A stretch of 64,000 nt of DNA. Source: Piper betle. Taxonomy: Eukaryota; Streptophyta; Magnoliopsida; Piperales; Piperaceae. Shown in pieces: positions 52,301-64,000 of this stretch. How positions within the stretch are numbered: the first letter of the stretch is position 1; the number at the start of each line of letters is the position of its first letter. The stretch lies in NCBI GenBank assembly GCA_033002965.1, contig JAURVB010010412.1, positions 20,594 through 84,593 on the forward strand, in the 5' to 3' direction. The translations under genes were made by a program, and so were the position numbers. The notes under the pieces were generated by a model, which saw nothing but the letters and a program-made list of their open reading frames with translations, was not told where the DNA came from and did not search any database.

Positions 52301-55300
52301 GGTGAGTCCTATCTACTATGTCCGTAATTGGCTGGCGAGTCCAATCCGCCATGTCCAATTTATTGTATTATGGGCTGTCAGGTTCATTCTGATATGTCCA
52401 ATATTAGATTATGAAAGGCATAACCCGTGTCAGACTAAATCAATTCCTTGACCCTGGTTGCACTCGGTGTATGGTAGTCGAATCTGGGCTCAGGCTGACC
52501 AGGTTGTCCTTAAGGGAAAATACAACATTTTAAATAAGTATACGGACCTGAAAATTTGGTGAAGAACCTGCAATTATCACAAATAATCCTAGTGCTTACA
52601 AACTATCCAGAGGATGTTTCATTTAACAACAAAACTTTCCTTTATATAAAAAAAATATGTGTGGAATTCTAGAAGTCATTACATTAAATTTTATAAATAT
52701 ATGTGGAATTTAAGAAGTCACTATATTAAATTTTATAGAAAAGAACGTAGTTACTCATAACTGTATTTGTGTGATAACGAAAGGTCAAAAACTATGAATG
52801 GGTTATAATTGATAAAATATTGATTTCCAAAAATTAATTTAATTAAATAATTAATTCATTTTAAGATTTACAAAACCCTAAATAAAATAACCTAATTATT
52901 TTTAGGGTTTTACATGGACAATCTTTCTTCATGTGTCCATTATTGTAAATCCAACACACTATTTTATTTTTGAATTTTCCCTTAGATTTTGATCTGCTTT
53001 TTTATTTTGATGACTACCTAGTTCGACTTCTACCTCTTTTTTCCTTTTGCAATTATCAACCAATAAAGCATTCCTGCTTTATGCTTCACCACCATCACAA
53101 AAACTCATCTTCATTATTTCATCATTTAAGATTGTACTAATTATATCATCAAACTTAAGAGCCCTTTTGGATACATTACTTATTGTTAACACGATATTAT
53201 TCCAATCATTCGGTAATGAACATAGGAATATCAAAACTCTAACATCATTAGTAAATGTGACATGTAAAGATTTAAGTTGTGCTCAAATAGTGTTAAACTC
53301 ATTCAAATGATTTGCAACAAAACAATCATCAGGTATCTTCAAAGTAATCAAACTTTTCAACAAGAAAAGTTTATTAGAAGTAGATTGTTTCTCATAATAA
53401 CTAGCCAATGCTGACATTATACTTGAAGTTCTCTTCTCCTTGAAGATGTTGAAGGCAACCTATTTTGTCAAACACAAACGGATCTATGACAAAGCTTTCC
53501 TGTCCAACAATGCCCACTCCTCATCTGTCATCTTCTTTAGTTTTTCTCCTGTTAGTGGCAAATATAGATCCTTTTGATACAAGTAGTCCTCCATCTGCAT
53601 CTTCGCCCTAATGGAAATTCTTCCCATCAGACTTTTCAATCTTTCCCTTCTTGTCTTCCGTCATGACTCCCACTCAAATTCAACACTGATATGAACGAAA
53701 ACATCGACCCAACTAGGCTCTAATACCAATTGTTACGAAATTGATGTAGAATTCAAATTTGTAACAATGAGTAGAAAAACAATAATATAAACAAAGATAA
53801 AATCAAGCATGATGAAGATAAATATTTAACGTGAAAAATTCTCCTTCTATTGAGGATCAAAAACCATAGGACAGACAATCAAAAGCTTCTACTATATTCA
53901 AAGAGATTACAATCCTCTTACCTTGCCACCAACACCCAGTACAATGAAATTATAAAGGATCCACAACCCAAAACTTTCTCCCATAAAAGAACAAAGGTAA
54001 CTCATTTCTCCCAATCTCATAAATTATGGTTACAAATAAAGAAGAAGGTGAAAAAATACTTAAAACCGAGTTTGGAACTACCCACATGGTTTTTGCCATT
54101 GTTGTAAGAATCGGTTTGAACCGGTTTGATTGAGACAATTTAATTCAACTCCACTAGAACCCGAGTCAAATTAACATATTTAGATTGAATTGCTAGAATC
54201 GATTTTTGAATCACCCAATTCAAGTCTATTTTGACCGATTCATAATCAATTCATGAATCATCATTATTATGAAATTTTATATAGTTTAATATTTGATAAC
54301 TATACAATAAATAAATATATAATATATGTAAAATATAAGAAGAATCAACTTATAATCTTCTTATTACTCATATTTTTATCCATATTTATGATATTTAATA
54401 CTTCAAAGTTTATAAAACTTGCTCAAAAATATTTTATTTTATAATTAACTATAACTTAATAAAAAGATTCACTTTAATATTATTTTTATTTTAATTTTAT
54501 TAGTTTTGATAAATTAATTTTCATATAAAACTATATATGTAATTTAATAATCATGCCGATTCAAAATAAGCAATGAACCGGTTCACTTCAAAATTTTTTA
54601 AAATCCGATTCAATTACTTATTCCAATTTTTGCAGCAATGGTTTTCGCAAGCAATTTTTAAACACAATGCCCGAGCTGGAGTTTTCCCGCACCCAGGCGC
54701 GAGGAATTCTTCCTCAATTCCCTTTCTTCTTTGTCACTTCCATCTCCAGTCACCCCCACAATCTTTGTCGAGTCTCCGACGATAATTTCCAACGTGAATA
54801 GGGCTCCACCTGCAACAGTTAGGTAGTTATTGTTAGAAACCAATCTTCAGATGGCTAAACCAGTTGGGAAACGCTTAACAATGGTATCAACCAAACCAAA
54901 CTGGGCCGTGAAAAACTGATGAAGCAGACTAACAAATGCCATGCAAGCTTTGGGTAGATTTTGGTTCTAACAATGTGAAACGATATGAAAAGAAACTGAA
55001 ACTAGCGAGAATTCACTCATTATGCAGATTTGCATTTTTGATAGTTGTGTTTATTGAAGACGTAAGAACTTGAACTCTCTATATATATATTCACCTAGAT
55101 TGCTATTTCAAATTTCCAGTGGTTATATGGCACCAGAATATGCTTCTCGAGGCTACTTAACAGACAAGGCTGATGTCTACAGTTTTGGAGTGGTGGTCTT
55201 AGAAGTTGTTAGCGGGAAGTGCTGCACAAACTGCATTAGGAAGGAAGCTCTTGGGCCTTTGCAAGATTGGGTAAATCACGTTTTCTGCATTGCTTTAGAG

Positions 55301-55813
55301 CTACATGACACATATATTCTCAACAAGTAGCTATTAACCAGCTCGATGTGAACTTTGAATGTTTTTTTGTTGTAGGCACTAGTCCTTTTAAGAAAGGGAT
55401 CACTACTGAAATTTGTTGATCCAAAGTTGGGTGCTGAGTTTAATAAGGAAGAAGCGTTAGTGATGATAAAGGTTGCATTATTATGCACAGATGCTTCCTT
55501 CATTTTGAGGCCGTCTATGTCTGCTGTGGTCAGCATGCTTGAAGGAAGATCCGGTGTTGAGGAGCCAACAGTGCAAGATCATGGGCCATTCAATAAGACT
55601 CTGTCTGATCCTGGTTTCTCAAATGATATTGATGGAGAGTGCTCTTCAAGAAACCTTGGACATAGCGGCTACGACTGCTCATCTCATGCCCAGTCAAAAT
55701 CTTTGGTCCATTCTTCTTCACAAAGCTATCCCCTTACCGGGTCCATGCTTCCTTCTACTCCTGACCTCTTTTCCATCAACCTGAACTCTGAACATTGGGA
55801 CCAGAGGATGTAA
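40388..55813 (+). CDS. LRR-malectin receptor-like kinase (LRR-VIII-2), first tandem copy
   Basis: Twenty-four exons. Signal peptide 40388-40481; LRR N-cap 40778-40949. Ten 72-nt LRR exons (starts 41559, 41725, 41883, 42026, 42222, 42425, 42570, 43311, 43665, 43984), all with phase-2 introns; then 44185-44250, 44345-44407 and 44487-44522. Cys-rich 44741-44850. Malectin 44945-45330 (YINCGG start) and 45447-45645. TM 45844-45979. Kinase 46068-46183, 46292-46502, 46608-46842, 55120-55270 and 55376-55813. Kinase motifs are intact: [24 protein letters not shown] and GYMAPEYA. The exons sum to 3133 nt; adding one A at 45862-45867 and one at 45941-45945 gives 3135 nt (1044 aa). Without these the TM segment and kinase are out of frame. 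Family members (At1g53430/At3g14840 group) act at the plasma membrane in cell-surface signalling. The intron at 46843-55119 is 8.3 kb because of nested transposons. Confidence 0.88.
45862..45945 (+). other. Two apparent 1-nt deletions in A-runs, TM exon of the first receptor kinase
   Basis: The splice-derived frame reaches a stop in the TM exon. The TM helix ([19 protein letters not shown]) is read in a second frame that begins after the A6 run at 45862-45867. The downstream [14 protein letters not shown] sequence is in a third frame that begins after the A5 run at 45941-45945. One extra A in each run restores a family-like reading. Confidence 0.8.
50790..52914. mobile_element. Solo LTR (2125 bp) nested in the Copia Gag region
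   Basis: Starts TGTAACGACCC and ends GGGTTTTACA, with a perfect 5-bp target duplication TGGAC at 50785-50789 and 52915-52919. Removing it and one duplication rejoins the host Copia Gag zinc-knuckle sequence (GHMKKDC on the minus strand). No internal coding region or second LTR is present. Most of its length is a minisatellite. Confidence 0.88.
51230..52405. repeat. Minisatellite with 33-35 bp units in a higher-order pattern
   Basis: More than 30 units built on CCATGTCCGTAATTGGCTGG-type 33-bp modules (variants with GTTATCGGCTGG, ATTACCGGCTAG) plus a 35-bp module with AATTTATTGGCTGATGGG. The usual order is three 33-bp modules then one 35-bp module, so a higher-order period of about 134 bp. The ORFs in this region are artefacts of the repeat. 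Confidence 0.92.
54096..54641. mobile_element. MITE-like insertion in the right Copia LTR
   Basis: About 546 bp absent from the left LTR. The ends form imperfect inverted repeats: CCATTGTTGTAAGAATCGG at the left, and the complement of CCAATTTTTGCAGCAATGG at the right. Flanks TTTTTG and TTTTCG could be a decayed duplication of the TTTTCG found at the same place in the left LTR. The interior is AT-rich without coding. The superfamily is uncertain. Confidence 0.72.
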
Positions 55814-56910
55814 AGCCAAAAAAATTGTTGAACTATTTTTTTAGTCTTTATTGTGTGGGCACATGTTATGAGTATGAATCAATGTACACAGATCTTGTAA
55901 TTATCAGCTTCATTGAATTGAAAGCATTACAGCTAGTTATTTACGTACTCGTAATATCAATGGCAAATTTCCATAAACCCTGTTTATTTATGCCCATGCA
56001 GACCTTCCTTGTAGTGTTCTCTCCATCAACGTGTAGAAAGTTTAATTACGCCGGCCATGCCTTCCGTTCGAACTTATATAAGCTTCTACTGCACCTTACC
56101 TTTCTCTGATTGCTGCCGGTACCAGGGAAAGACTTCACCCAATACAAGAATCCGGTGACTCTCTCTATTTGCAACTCTGCCTCTGTCTGCATATTCAGAG
56201 AATGACATGAAATCTAGAAGACATCGTATTTTATGACTGGGCGGCCGTAACCTCCATTAACCCAACCACCTTTTGAGCTGTCCTGTTGAATGATGTTCAA
56301 CGTGTAAGAGGTCAACGCAGCCAAACCATGTAAGTAAAAGATGAAGAATAAGATGGTGACGGTGCCAGACCATTGTGAGGTAAAAGTAAAACAGCTTTTC
56401 ACAGCATCATAACTCTTTTATCTTTTCCATGGCAAAATAACATTTTCAAGCATCCCAACAACATGTAACTGGGGAGAGCAATGTACCCAAAATCAAAACT
56501 TTAACCATTGCTATATTTTTGGTTCGAATGATAAATAAGGAACCTGCGGATATACATATATCTTAATAGTTATCTCACTCGTTTTGGTTCTATCGTGGCT
56601 GCTGTCTTCTAGTCTTTGCACCCACATATAAAAATGGACTCCGCGTACTCTAAGTCCTTATCACACTCCATTCCTCTCCTCCTACCAACAACCTACACCT
56701 TTCTTTACCACTCATTTGAGGTGCTGCAAATGAGATACTTTAGTATGTGCTTGGATTATATATATCCATCGTCTTTTCCAAACTCGTAGCCAATTGCCAG
56801 TAGACGACACCTTTAATTTGCGATATTCAAAACCTCTTTCTGGGCAGTTTTTCTGTAAATTAAAATTGTAGCAGCTAGGAAGCAGCTTCTTCCATCTCAA
56901 ACGAGCTCAT
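55814..56910. other. Spacer between tandem receptor kinases
   Basis: 3' UTR of the first gene and promoter of the second. No other gene is seen. Confidence 0.45.
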
Positions 56911-59900
56911 ATGGCTAACAGTACTACTCATGAGCTCGCTGCTCGTCTCCTTCTCAGCCTTGTGGCTTTACATTGGTTTGTAATGACCGCTCATACAGAA
57001 ACAAGACTGCCTAGAGTTGAAGGTAACTAATACTCTTGCCTCTTTTACTATCCACGAGTGAATCATGATTTACATTTTAGTTGTTTAACTTACTTAGCTA
57101 GAATTATAGAAGAGACTACATGAGGTTATAACTTCTTCAATCTAGCTTTGAGCAGCTTCTCACTAATAATTGCCAAGATATAATCTGAGAACTGAGCTAG
57201 CTAGTTATTGCGAGAGTTTCTTCTTTAAATCTAGCTCTTTAGTCTTCAGATAAGAATTGAAGTGACTTTTAAATTTTTAATTGTTTCTTTTCTTACATAT
57301 TGATTAAGAACTTTTTGATTTGGAATAATAACTAATGATGGTAATATTTGTTCGTTGAAGTGAGTGCTCTGAGGGATATAGCGAGGAAGCTGGGAAAGAA
57401 GGATTGGGACTTCGGCATGGACCCTTGCAGCGGAAAAGGAAATTGGACCAGACCCGAAGCAGAGAAGGGTTTTGAGAGCTATGTCACCTGCAACTGCTCC
57501 TTCAACAGCAACAAAACATGCCACATTGATAACCTGTATGTATGATCATTCACCTTCACCAATGCATACGATCAACTTCAATTGTTCATTTCAATCTTCG
57601 AATATTGAGCATCCAATCCACAAGTTTTGTGCTTTTATATCTACGTCCATGAATGCAGAGGACCTTAATACGAGTTTCACTTCCAAGGTTTAAGGCCTCA
57701 CTAGTGGAGGGGACTTAGTATCTGTAGCACCAACTTAGTACACTTCATCCAAACCTTTCATCGCACTGTCTGTCATAGCCATAGCCACCCATATGTGATC
57801 AACTACTTCCAAAACATAAGTTTTATCACAAGATTATAATAATCGACTTAAACATGAGTGGAGATGCAGCTTTTGCAAGAGTATTAAGACATTTAATATC
57901 TTCTTAATCAAATCGAGAATCAATCGTAGTAAAAATTTACGTTACGTGCATGACGAAATGGTCTCGATATTCAATCTATGGAATATCCATATTTTGACCA
58001 CTCTGTACGTACGCGCTCTGGCGTATAAAGCCTCCTTCTTCAAACTGAACTTGGTAGCCAACGTTATATTTGGGTGGGACCGACGACATGGGTAGTTGAC
58101 TTGGGTTGACCCCATTTTATTTTTTAAGTGTTTTTAGGTGAAGCTGCTTGTAGTTGCGGTGATAGGAGTTTTGCGTGTGTGGAAGGGAACCAAACTTCAC
58201 CATGCACGGTGAATGGTCAGAAGTGTTGACTTTATGAAGTGGGTGCTAGCTGTAACCTCCACTAAGTGTTTGCAGCAAAGTCAAATTCAATAATAAAATG
58301 AGAAGACAGGTCCTCATTATGTCTTAGATCACGTGATTGGTAAAATTACTTGAATCCAAAAAAAAGTGCCCAACACGGGATTTCATGCAGACAACACGGT
58401 TTTGACTAAAAGAACTGTTAAAGCCTTGATTTTGATTAATTTATCAAAATATTGACGTCAGATATCTTGATGGGAAAAATAAGATATGACAATATTTTCG
58501 CGGTAAACATGACAAGTAATTCAATAGATTTGAGCTCTTAAAATATTTTATTTTATTCAATATATATATATACTTGTAAAATATATTTATTCAGTGATTT
58601 CTTTTTTTCTGTAAATATTTTATCTATTTTAGCAAATATAATTTTATTCTAACGAAAAGTGGCGGGAAGCAGGGTGCTCAAAGCTGAGAATCTCGCCGGC
58701 ACACTCCCGCCGGAGATTTCCAGACTTCGTCATCTCCGACAAGTGTAAGAGCTAGCTCCTTATCGATCACCTATCTTTCTATCCATCCCATACCAATCTC
58801 TTGTTTTCTTTTACAATAGTACTTCATACTTACCATCTCGGGCCTGATCCTCTTGCATGCAGTGATCTCAGCCGCAACGTCCTGCATGGCACGGTGCCAC
58901 CACAGTGGGCAACCACCAGCCTTCTTTACCTGTGCACACTTCTTTCTATTGTCAATGGCTCTACTTTGATTTGTCATTGACAGGTCATTACTAGTTTCTA
59001 AAAGGTGCCACTGATTGTGCAGGTCTTTGATGGGCAACAATCTCTCTGGGCCTTTTCCCACCGTTGTCACCAAAATCACTTCCCTTCAAAATTTGTATGG
59101 CTGGATCCCTTCTTGCTGTTCTATTATCTTCTTGCAATTAGCATTTTTTTGTGTATTTTAATTTGCATTTTGATCGGTAGCTGATAATATTCCACAAACT
59201 GCAGAAGCCTTGAAGGAAATCGATTCTCGGGAGCCATCCCATCGGAAATTGGGAGGCTGGCCTCCCTCCAAAAGCTGTAACCACTGTGCTCCCTTTTTCT
59301 CTTCTTAGTTAAATTCAATTCGCTATTACTTCGTCTGACTGATCTTCCTTCATAGTGAAGCATATTTGTGCTTGATTTATGTGGGAGGGTGTTAATTTGA
59401 CACTTTATCGAGTTTTTTTGTTCTTGAAGTGTGTAGGATTTAACGGTTTTAATGATGCCCCTACATTATTTTTTTTATGTCCACATGTAAGCAATTGATG
59501 TTTTTCTTCCAATGTATTCATCATCTCATTCTGTTTTCCAGTGTGCTGTCTGCTAATGAATTTACGGGACAGCTGCCTAAATCTATGGCCAACTTGAACA
59601 ACTTGTCGGATCTGTATGTAATCCGAGGTTATTTATTCACAATTCATTTTTTTCTTTTCCTGTTTATTGAAGAAGATGTGTTTCTGTCATTCAGTCGGAT
59701 AAGTGGAAACGATTTCATTGGGAGGATACCTGAACTAATCAGTAAATGGACACAACTTGAGAAACTGTGAGTACTCTCAATCGATTTTCATGCATTTATT
59801 TTTTCTTAATCGAAAGCATTGTAGTTACTAGAAGTTCATATCAGGCATATAGAAGGTTGCTCATTTGAAGGCCCTATCCCTTCTGGCATTTCTGCCTTGA

Positions 59901-62900
59901 CAAAGTTGAAAGATCTGTGAGTGAACTCTCTAAGCTAGGCATGTACACAAGTTAATAAGTAATCAAGGATTGAGATTTCTAATTGTCATAGTAAATCTTG
60001 TGAAAATCAGGAGGATTAGTGACATACATGGAAAAGGAGATTTCCCAAACTTGTCCAAAATGAAATCACTAAAGATACTGTAAGTTTTGAGGCACATTTT
60101 CTTTCAGTGCTCTCTTAAATAATTTTCTTTTTGTTAGTCCAGCTCAATCAGCAGTTAAAAAAATTTCAGGATACTACGCAAGTGTTCACTTCAAGGGAAT
60201 TTGCCGGAACATCTTGGAAAGCTGAAGAAAATAAAGACCTTGTAATACTCACGCATTACAGTTCATTTTTTTAAAAACATGTGAATTTCTGATGTTTGAT
60301 TTGTTCTTTTTGTTGAATCTGTAAACTTGACAAAGTGAATGTGCTTTTTTCAGTGATGTTAGCTTTAATGATCTTGATGGTGAGATTCCAATCACTTACT
60401 CCTCCCACATAGCAAAAGCTGATTTCATGTTGGTGACTGTTTTTCGGCCTAAATTTATGTCCAGTATACCACATTCTTGCTTTTAAGCATTACTTTCTTT
60501 GTGGCTTATCAATGTCCTCAGGTTTTTAACTGGAAACACGCTGACAGGAACTATACCGGAATGGATCTTGAAAAGCAATAAAAATGTGTAAGCCAAAGTG
60601 GCCTTTTTCTTTTGATAAGAAAATGTTCTCTAGCTACAGATTTACATAGTGCAAGTGAAGATTCTCAATTTTTTTGTTAAAAAATTTACTGATTCTAATA
60701 ACTTTTCATAACATCTTAATTTTATCAATTTTCGACAAACAGGGACATTTCACAGAATAATTTCACATGGGAGAATTCGAGCCCGACTATATGCCCTCAA
60801 GGGAGTGTGTAAGATAATTTATCTTCCAAATCATTCATTGATTGTTCTCTGAGATAGAATTTTAGAGATTTAAGCACATACTTATCATAATTATTCCCAT
60901 CCTCTTTTAACAGCAACCTTGTTGAGAGCTATGCATCAATTCCGAAAAAGGGTAAGCAGTAGTCTCTATGATGAGAAACACTTTCTAAAGCAGTGTGTAA
61001 CATCTTTGATATGAGATATCTAATTGTTCTCGACGTTTTTATATGCAGCACTGGTGCTCACCCATGCTTAGAGAGATCATTCCCATGCTTAGCAGCGAAA
61101 AAACAACGTAAGATGGTGTGAAATCAATACTTCAAGGCGTAGTGTCGTGCTCATGTAGGAGAAAAAATCCAATGTTAATTAGCTAATTTTTTTGCATTTC
61201 TATTCTCGTAGAGCGTTACTCTCTGCATATCAACTGTGGAGGAAAAGAACTTCTCATCAATGGAACTAAGTATGAAGCAGACTTGGAAGCGCGGGGCGCT
61301 TCCATGTTCTACTCAAGTCAAAACTGGGCATTCAGCAGCACTGGCAACTTCATGGACAATGATATGGATGCAGACATTTTCATTGCAAGAAACTCATCCA
61401 AAAAATCGACCCCTGATTCAGAACTGTACACAACGGGACGCATTTCACCTCTTTCTCTTACATATTATGGACTTTGCTTGATGAATGGAAATTATACAGT
61501 GAAACTCCACTTTGCGGAATTGATCTTCAGTGATGATCATACATTTAGAAGCTTAGGAAGGCGCATTTTTGACGTGTACATTCAGGTGAACTACCAACCT
61601 GTAGTTTATTTATGATTTGATTCTTGTTTCACTTTGTCATTGGAATCTTCTAAGTTTTAACTAGTTGATCAGGGAAATCTGGTGCTTAAGGATTTTAATA
61701 TCGAAGATGAAGCAAAGGGGACAGGAAGGGCAGTTGTGAAAAACTTCAATGCATCTGTGACCAGTAGCACTCTGATGATCAGCTTTCATTGGGCTGGGAA
61801 AGGCACAACAGGCATCCCAAGCCGAGGAGTGTATGGTCCTCTCGTATCTGCTATCTCTGTGGATCCTAGTATGTCCGTGGGATAACTTTCTTCTTCTTCT
61901 TTTTCAATTTCTTTAAGTTTTCATTTTGTGTAGTTTGCAAAGATCATTAGATAAATTTAGATAGCTTATTGCTTCTATTTCTTTCATAGATTTTGAACCT
62001 CCCTTATATGATGACAAGAAGAAACTTGTAAGAATCCTAGTTCAAGTTCTAGCGCCTGCAACATTCATAGTTCTCGCTGTTTTGTCTATTCTGTGGTGGA
62101 AAGGCTGTTTTAGAAGCAACTCCATGAAAAAGGGTAAGGATTATTCTCTCTCCCTAACTGTAAGATAGTAACTCAACATCTATGGTTTTCATATCAAATT
62201 TGTGTAATTTGCATACACGACAGAATTAGAAGGACTAGACCTGCAAATAGGAATATTTCCCTTGCGGCAAATCAAAGCGGCAACAAAGAATTTTGATCCG
62301 GCAAACAAGCTTGGGGAGGGCGGCTTTGGTCCAGTTTACAAGGTAACAAGCACAATCGGCAGGCTATTTTAGCTACCTTGTTCTTAGTTAGAACAGTTTC
62401 TTTAATAGTGGCTATTCAAGAGTCTTTAATCTTGATTTCATTCTCTGAATATACTACTACTTGGTTATCGTGTAAGGTTTTCCTGTTGACAGCGAACCCT
62501 CATAACTTTTTATGTAATATATTTCCAGGGCATGCTATCGGATGGTACTTTCATTGCAGTTAAGCAACTTTCATCGAAATCAAAGCAAGGAAACCGTGAG
62601 TTTGTGAATGAAATAGGCATGATTTCTACTTTGCAACATCCAAATCTTGTGAAGTTGCATGGATGTTGTGTTGAGGGTCATCAATTGTTACTTATTTATG
62701 AGTACATGGAAAACAATTGCCTCTCCAAGGCACTTTTTGGTAATGTACTTACACCTTAATACATAGCTCACATTTTCATTATTATCATGGCTTCAACTGG
62801 AAGTAGATAACCTTAATAACTTACTTACAGGTAAGGAGCAAAGAATGCGTATAAAACTAGACTGGCCAACCAGAATGAAGATTTGCCTTGGCATAGCTAA

Positions 62901-63824
62901 AGGATTGGCCTACCTTCATGAAGAATCAAGATTGAAGATTGTCCACAGGGACATAAAGACTAGCAATGTTCTGTTAGACAAGAAACTCAATGCAAAGATT
63001 TCTGATTTTGGTCTAGCCAAACTCGTTGAAGAAGATAAAACTCACATAAGTACCAGAATTGCTGGAACAATGTAAGCATCCTTGCATATTTCTAGAAGTT
63101 GGTAACTTCTTCATTTGACAGAGAAAATTAGAACGATCATTTATTTGATATGAAAACTTTAATTTTGTAATGTGAGTGATTATAGCTCACAAATGATCAA
63201 ACTTCTCTGAATGTGGCTAATTTTTTGCAGTGGATACATGGCCCCTGAGTACGCGATGCGCGGATACTTGACAGAAAAAGCAGATGTTTACAGCTTTGGA
63301 GTGGTTGCTCTGGAGACGGTCAGTGGAAAGAGCAACACTAATTACAGGCCGGAGGAATTTGTCTATCTTCTAGACTGGGTAATTGTTCAATAGTCCTATC
63401 AATATACACTATCAATCTCCTATATATGTTAAACACTGAACAACACTTTCTTCTACCTTAGGCTTATGTTCTTCAAGAGAGGGGTAACCTCTTGGATATG
63501 ATGGACCCTAATCTGGGAGCCGAATACTCGACCGAAGAAGCACTTTTGATGCTAAATGTGGCTTTGTTGTGCACCAATGCTTCTCCGACTCTTCGACCGA
63601 CAATGTCAGCAGTCGTCAGCATGATTGAGGGGCGAGTTCAACCGTCTATGCTTGATATGGAGATCTCTAGCGGTCGGTCAGGGTTCAGGTCGAATAGGAG
63701 CAATTTCTGGCAATGCCCAAGTCCCATTTCAACTGAAGTTCCATCTACAAAGTCCTTGGTTTCTAGTTTAGAAATGCAGCAGAGTGAAACCGAACAGAGA
63801 CTGATTTCAGAGAGATCCGTTTGA
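56911..63824 (+). CDS. LRR-malectin receptor-like kinase (LRR-VIII-2), second tandem copy
   Basis: Twenty-four exons: 56911-57022, 57361-57535, 58673-58744, 58863-58931, 59023-59094, 59205-59276, 59542-59613, 59695-59766, 59845-59916, 60011-60079, 60170-60241, 60354-60428, 60522-60587, 60743-60808, 60914-60951, 61049-61107, 61212-61585, 61673-61868, 61990-62133, 62224-62342, 62529-62739, 62831-63071, 63231-63378 and 63462-63824. The order is signal peptide, LRR cap ([10 protein letters not shown]), LRRs with phase-2 introns, Cys pair, malectin ([10 protein letters not shown]), TM (about residues 612-637) and kinase. The kinase has [26 protein letters not shown] and GYMAPEYA, all intact. The sum is 3029 nt; one extra A in the run at 60945-60949 gives 3030 nt (1009 aa) and the frame of the malectin exon. 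Structure and order match the first copy, so the pair arose by tandem duplication. Confidence 0.9.
57536..58672 (+). other. Long intron 2 of the second receptor kinase
   Basis: A 1.1 kb intron between the LRR cap exon and the first 72-nt LRR exon, AT-rich, with a (TA)n stretch near 58561-58572. No transposon or gene recognised inside. Confidence 0.7.
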
Positions 63825-64000
63825 CGTACATGCTGGAACAGCGGCTGAGTGTTATCTTTTATATCAAGTGTAAACAACGCAATGTTCTGCCTCTGAATGT
63901 GGTTTCAACATGAATTGAATAAGCTTTGATCAAGAAGGCCAATAGTTTTGTACTGTAATCTCCCTCAGTCATCACCTTTGTAAAACTCGAATTGAATTAT
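63825..64000. other. 3' UTR of the second receptor kinase
   Basis: Non-coding tail after the stop codon up to the window edge. AATTGAATAAGC near 63914 may be a polyadenylation signal. Confidence 0.5.

Larger units (their letters stand above)
46973..54817 (-). mobile_element. Copia retrotransposon in the receptor-kinase intron (copy 3)
   Basis: Left LTR 46973-47548 and right LTR 53731-54817, both starting TGTTA and ending GCAACA. A perfect 5-bp target duplication, GTTAG, lies at 46968-46972 and 54818-54822. The primer site complementary to initiator tRNA-Met (TGGTATTAGAGCC, minus strand) abuts the right LTR. Minus-strand domains: RNase H (47685-48100), reverse transcriptase (48181-48700, with an intact YVDD), integrase (49530-50250), then a protease region and Gag (52915-53690). 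The two LTRs differ at a large share of positions, so the insertion is old. It is antisense to the host gene. It is broken by frame shifts and by a solo LTR inserted in its Gag zinc knuckle. Confidence 0.93.

Noticed and set aside
51228..52451. CRISPR-like regular repeat array and repeat-encoded proteins
   Set aside because: Units are contiguous variants without unique spacers, in a plant LTR. The ORFs simply follow the repeat period.

Overview
This is nuclear DNA from a flowering plant, most likely a woody dicot. The evidence is GT-AG introns, plant-only gene families (OVATE, class A4 heat-shock factor, LRR-malectin receptor kinases) and many Copia and other LTR retroelements. I cannot name the species.

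Layout, left to right. An OVATE family repressor gene lies at 191-1174 (minus). A 3.1 kb solo LTR with a perfect 5-bp target duplication fills 3906-7060. A small secreted-peptide gene of the IDA/PIP type is at 9039-9368. An HSFA4-type heat-shock factor is at 11018-12419. From 12.9 to 16.6 kb there is a graveyard of broken genes: an MCM6 duplicate, a glycosyltransferase PSPG-box fragment and an unknown fragment. It is followed by a truncated Copia element (16.65-19.3 kb). An organelle-type gene of unknown function (20480-22577) and an HSP20-domain gene (23971-25217) come next. A CTD-phosphatase-like pseudogene, minus strand, is split by a Copia element (26272-31181). A second truncated copy of its 5' end and promoter lies at 36.6-38.5 kb. 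Between these copies sits a complete five-exon gene for the RNA polymerase I subunit A12 (33243-34937, minus).

The right third holds two tandem LRR-VIII-2 receptor kinases on the plus strand (40388-55813 and 56911-63824). Each has 24 exons: signal peptide, LRRs encoded as 72-nt exons with phase-2 introns, malectin domain, TM segment and kinase. The first gene carries an antisense Copia element in the intron just before the exon for subdomain VIII (GYMAPEYA). That Copia itself contains a solo LTR, with a minisatellite inside it, sitting in its Gag zinc knuckle, plus a MITE-like insertion in one LTR. The target duplications of the Copia and of the solo LTR are intact.

Both receptor genes need one-base additions in poly-A runs to keep frame (two in the first, one in the second). 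With these, the coding lengths become exact multiples of three. This points to homopolymer errors in the assembly, or less likely to recent gene loss. I found no wholly new system. The best leads are the secreted peptide, the nested insertion stack in the receptor kinase and the homopolymer frameshifts. The genes do not form an operon-like unit; the only functional grouping is the receptor-kinase tandem pair.
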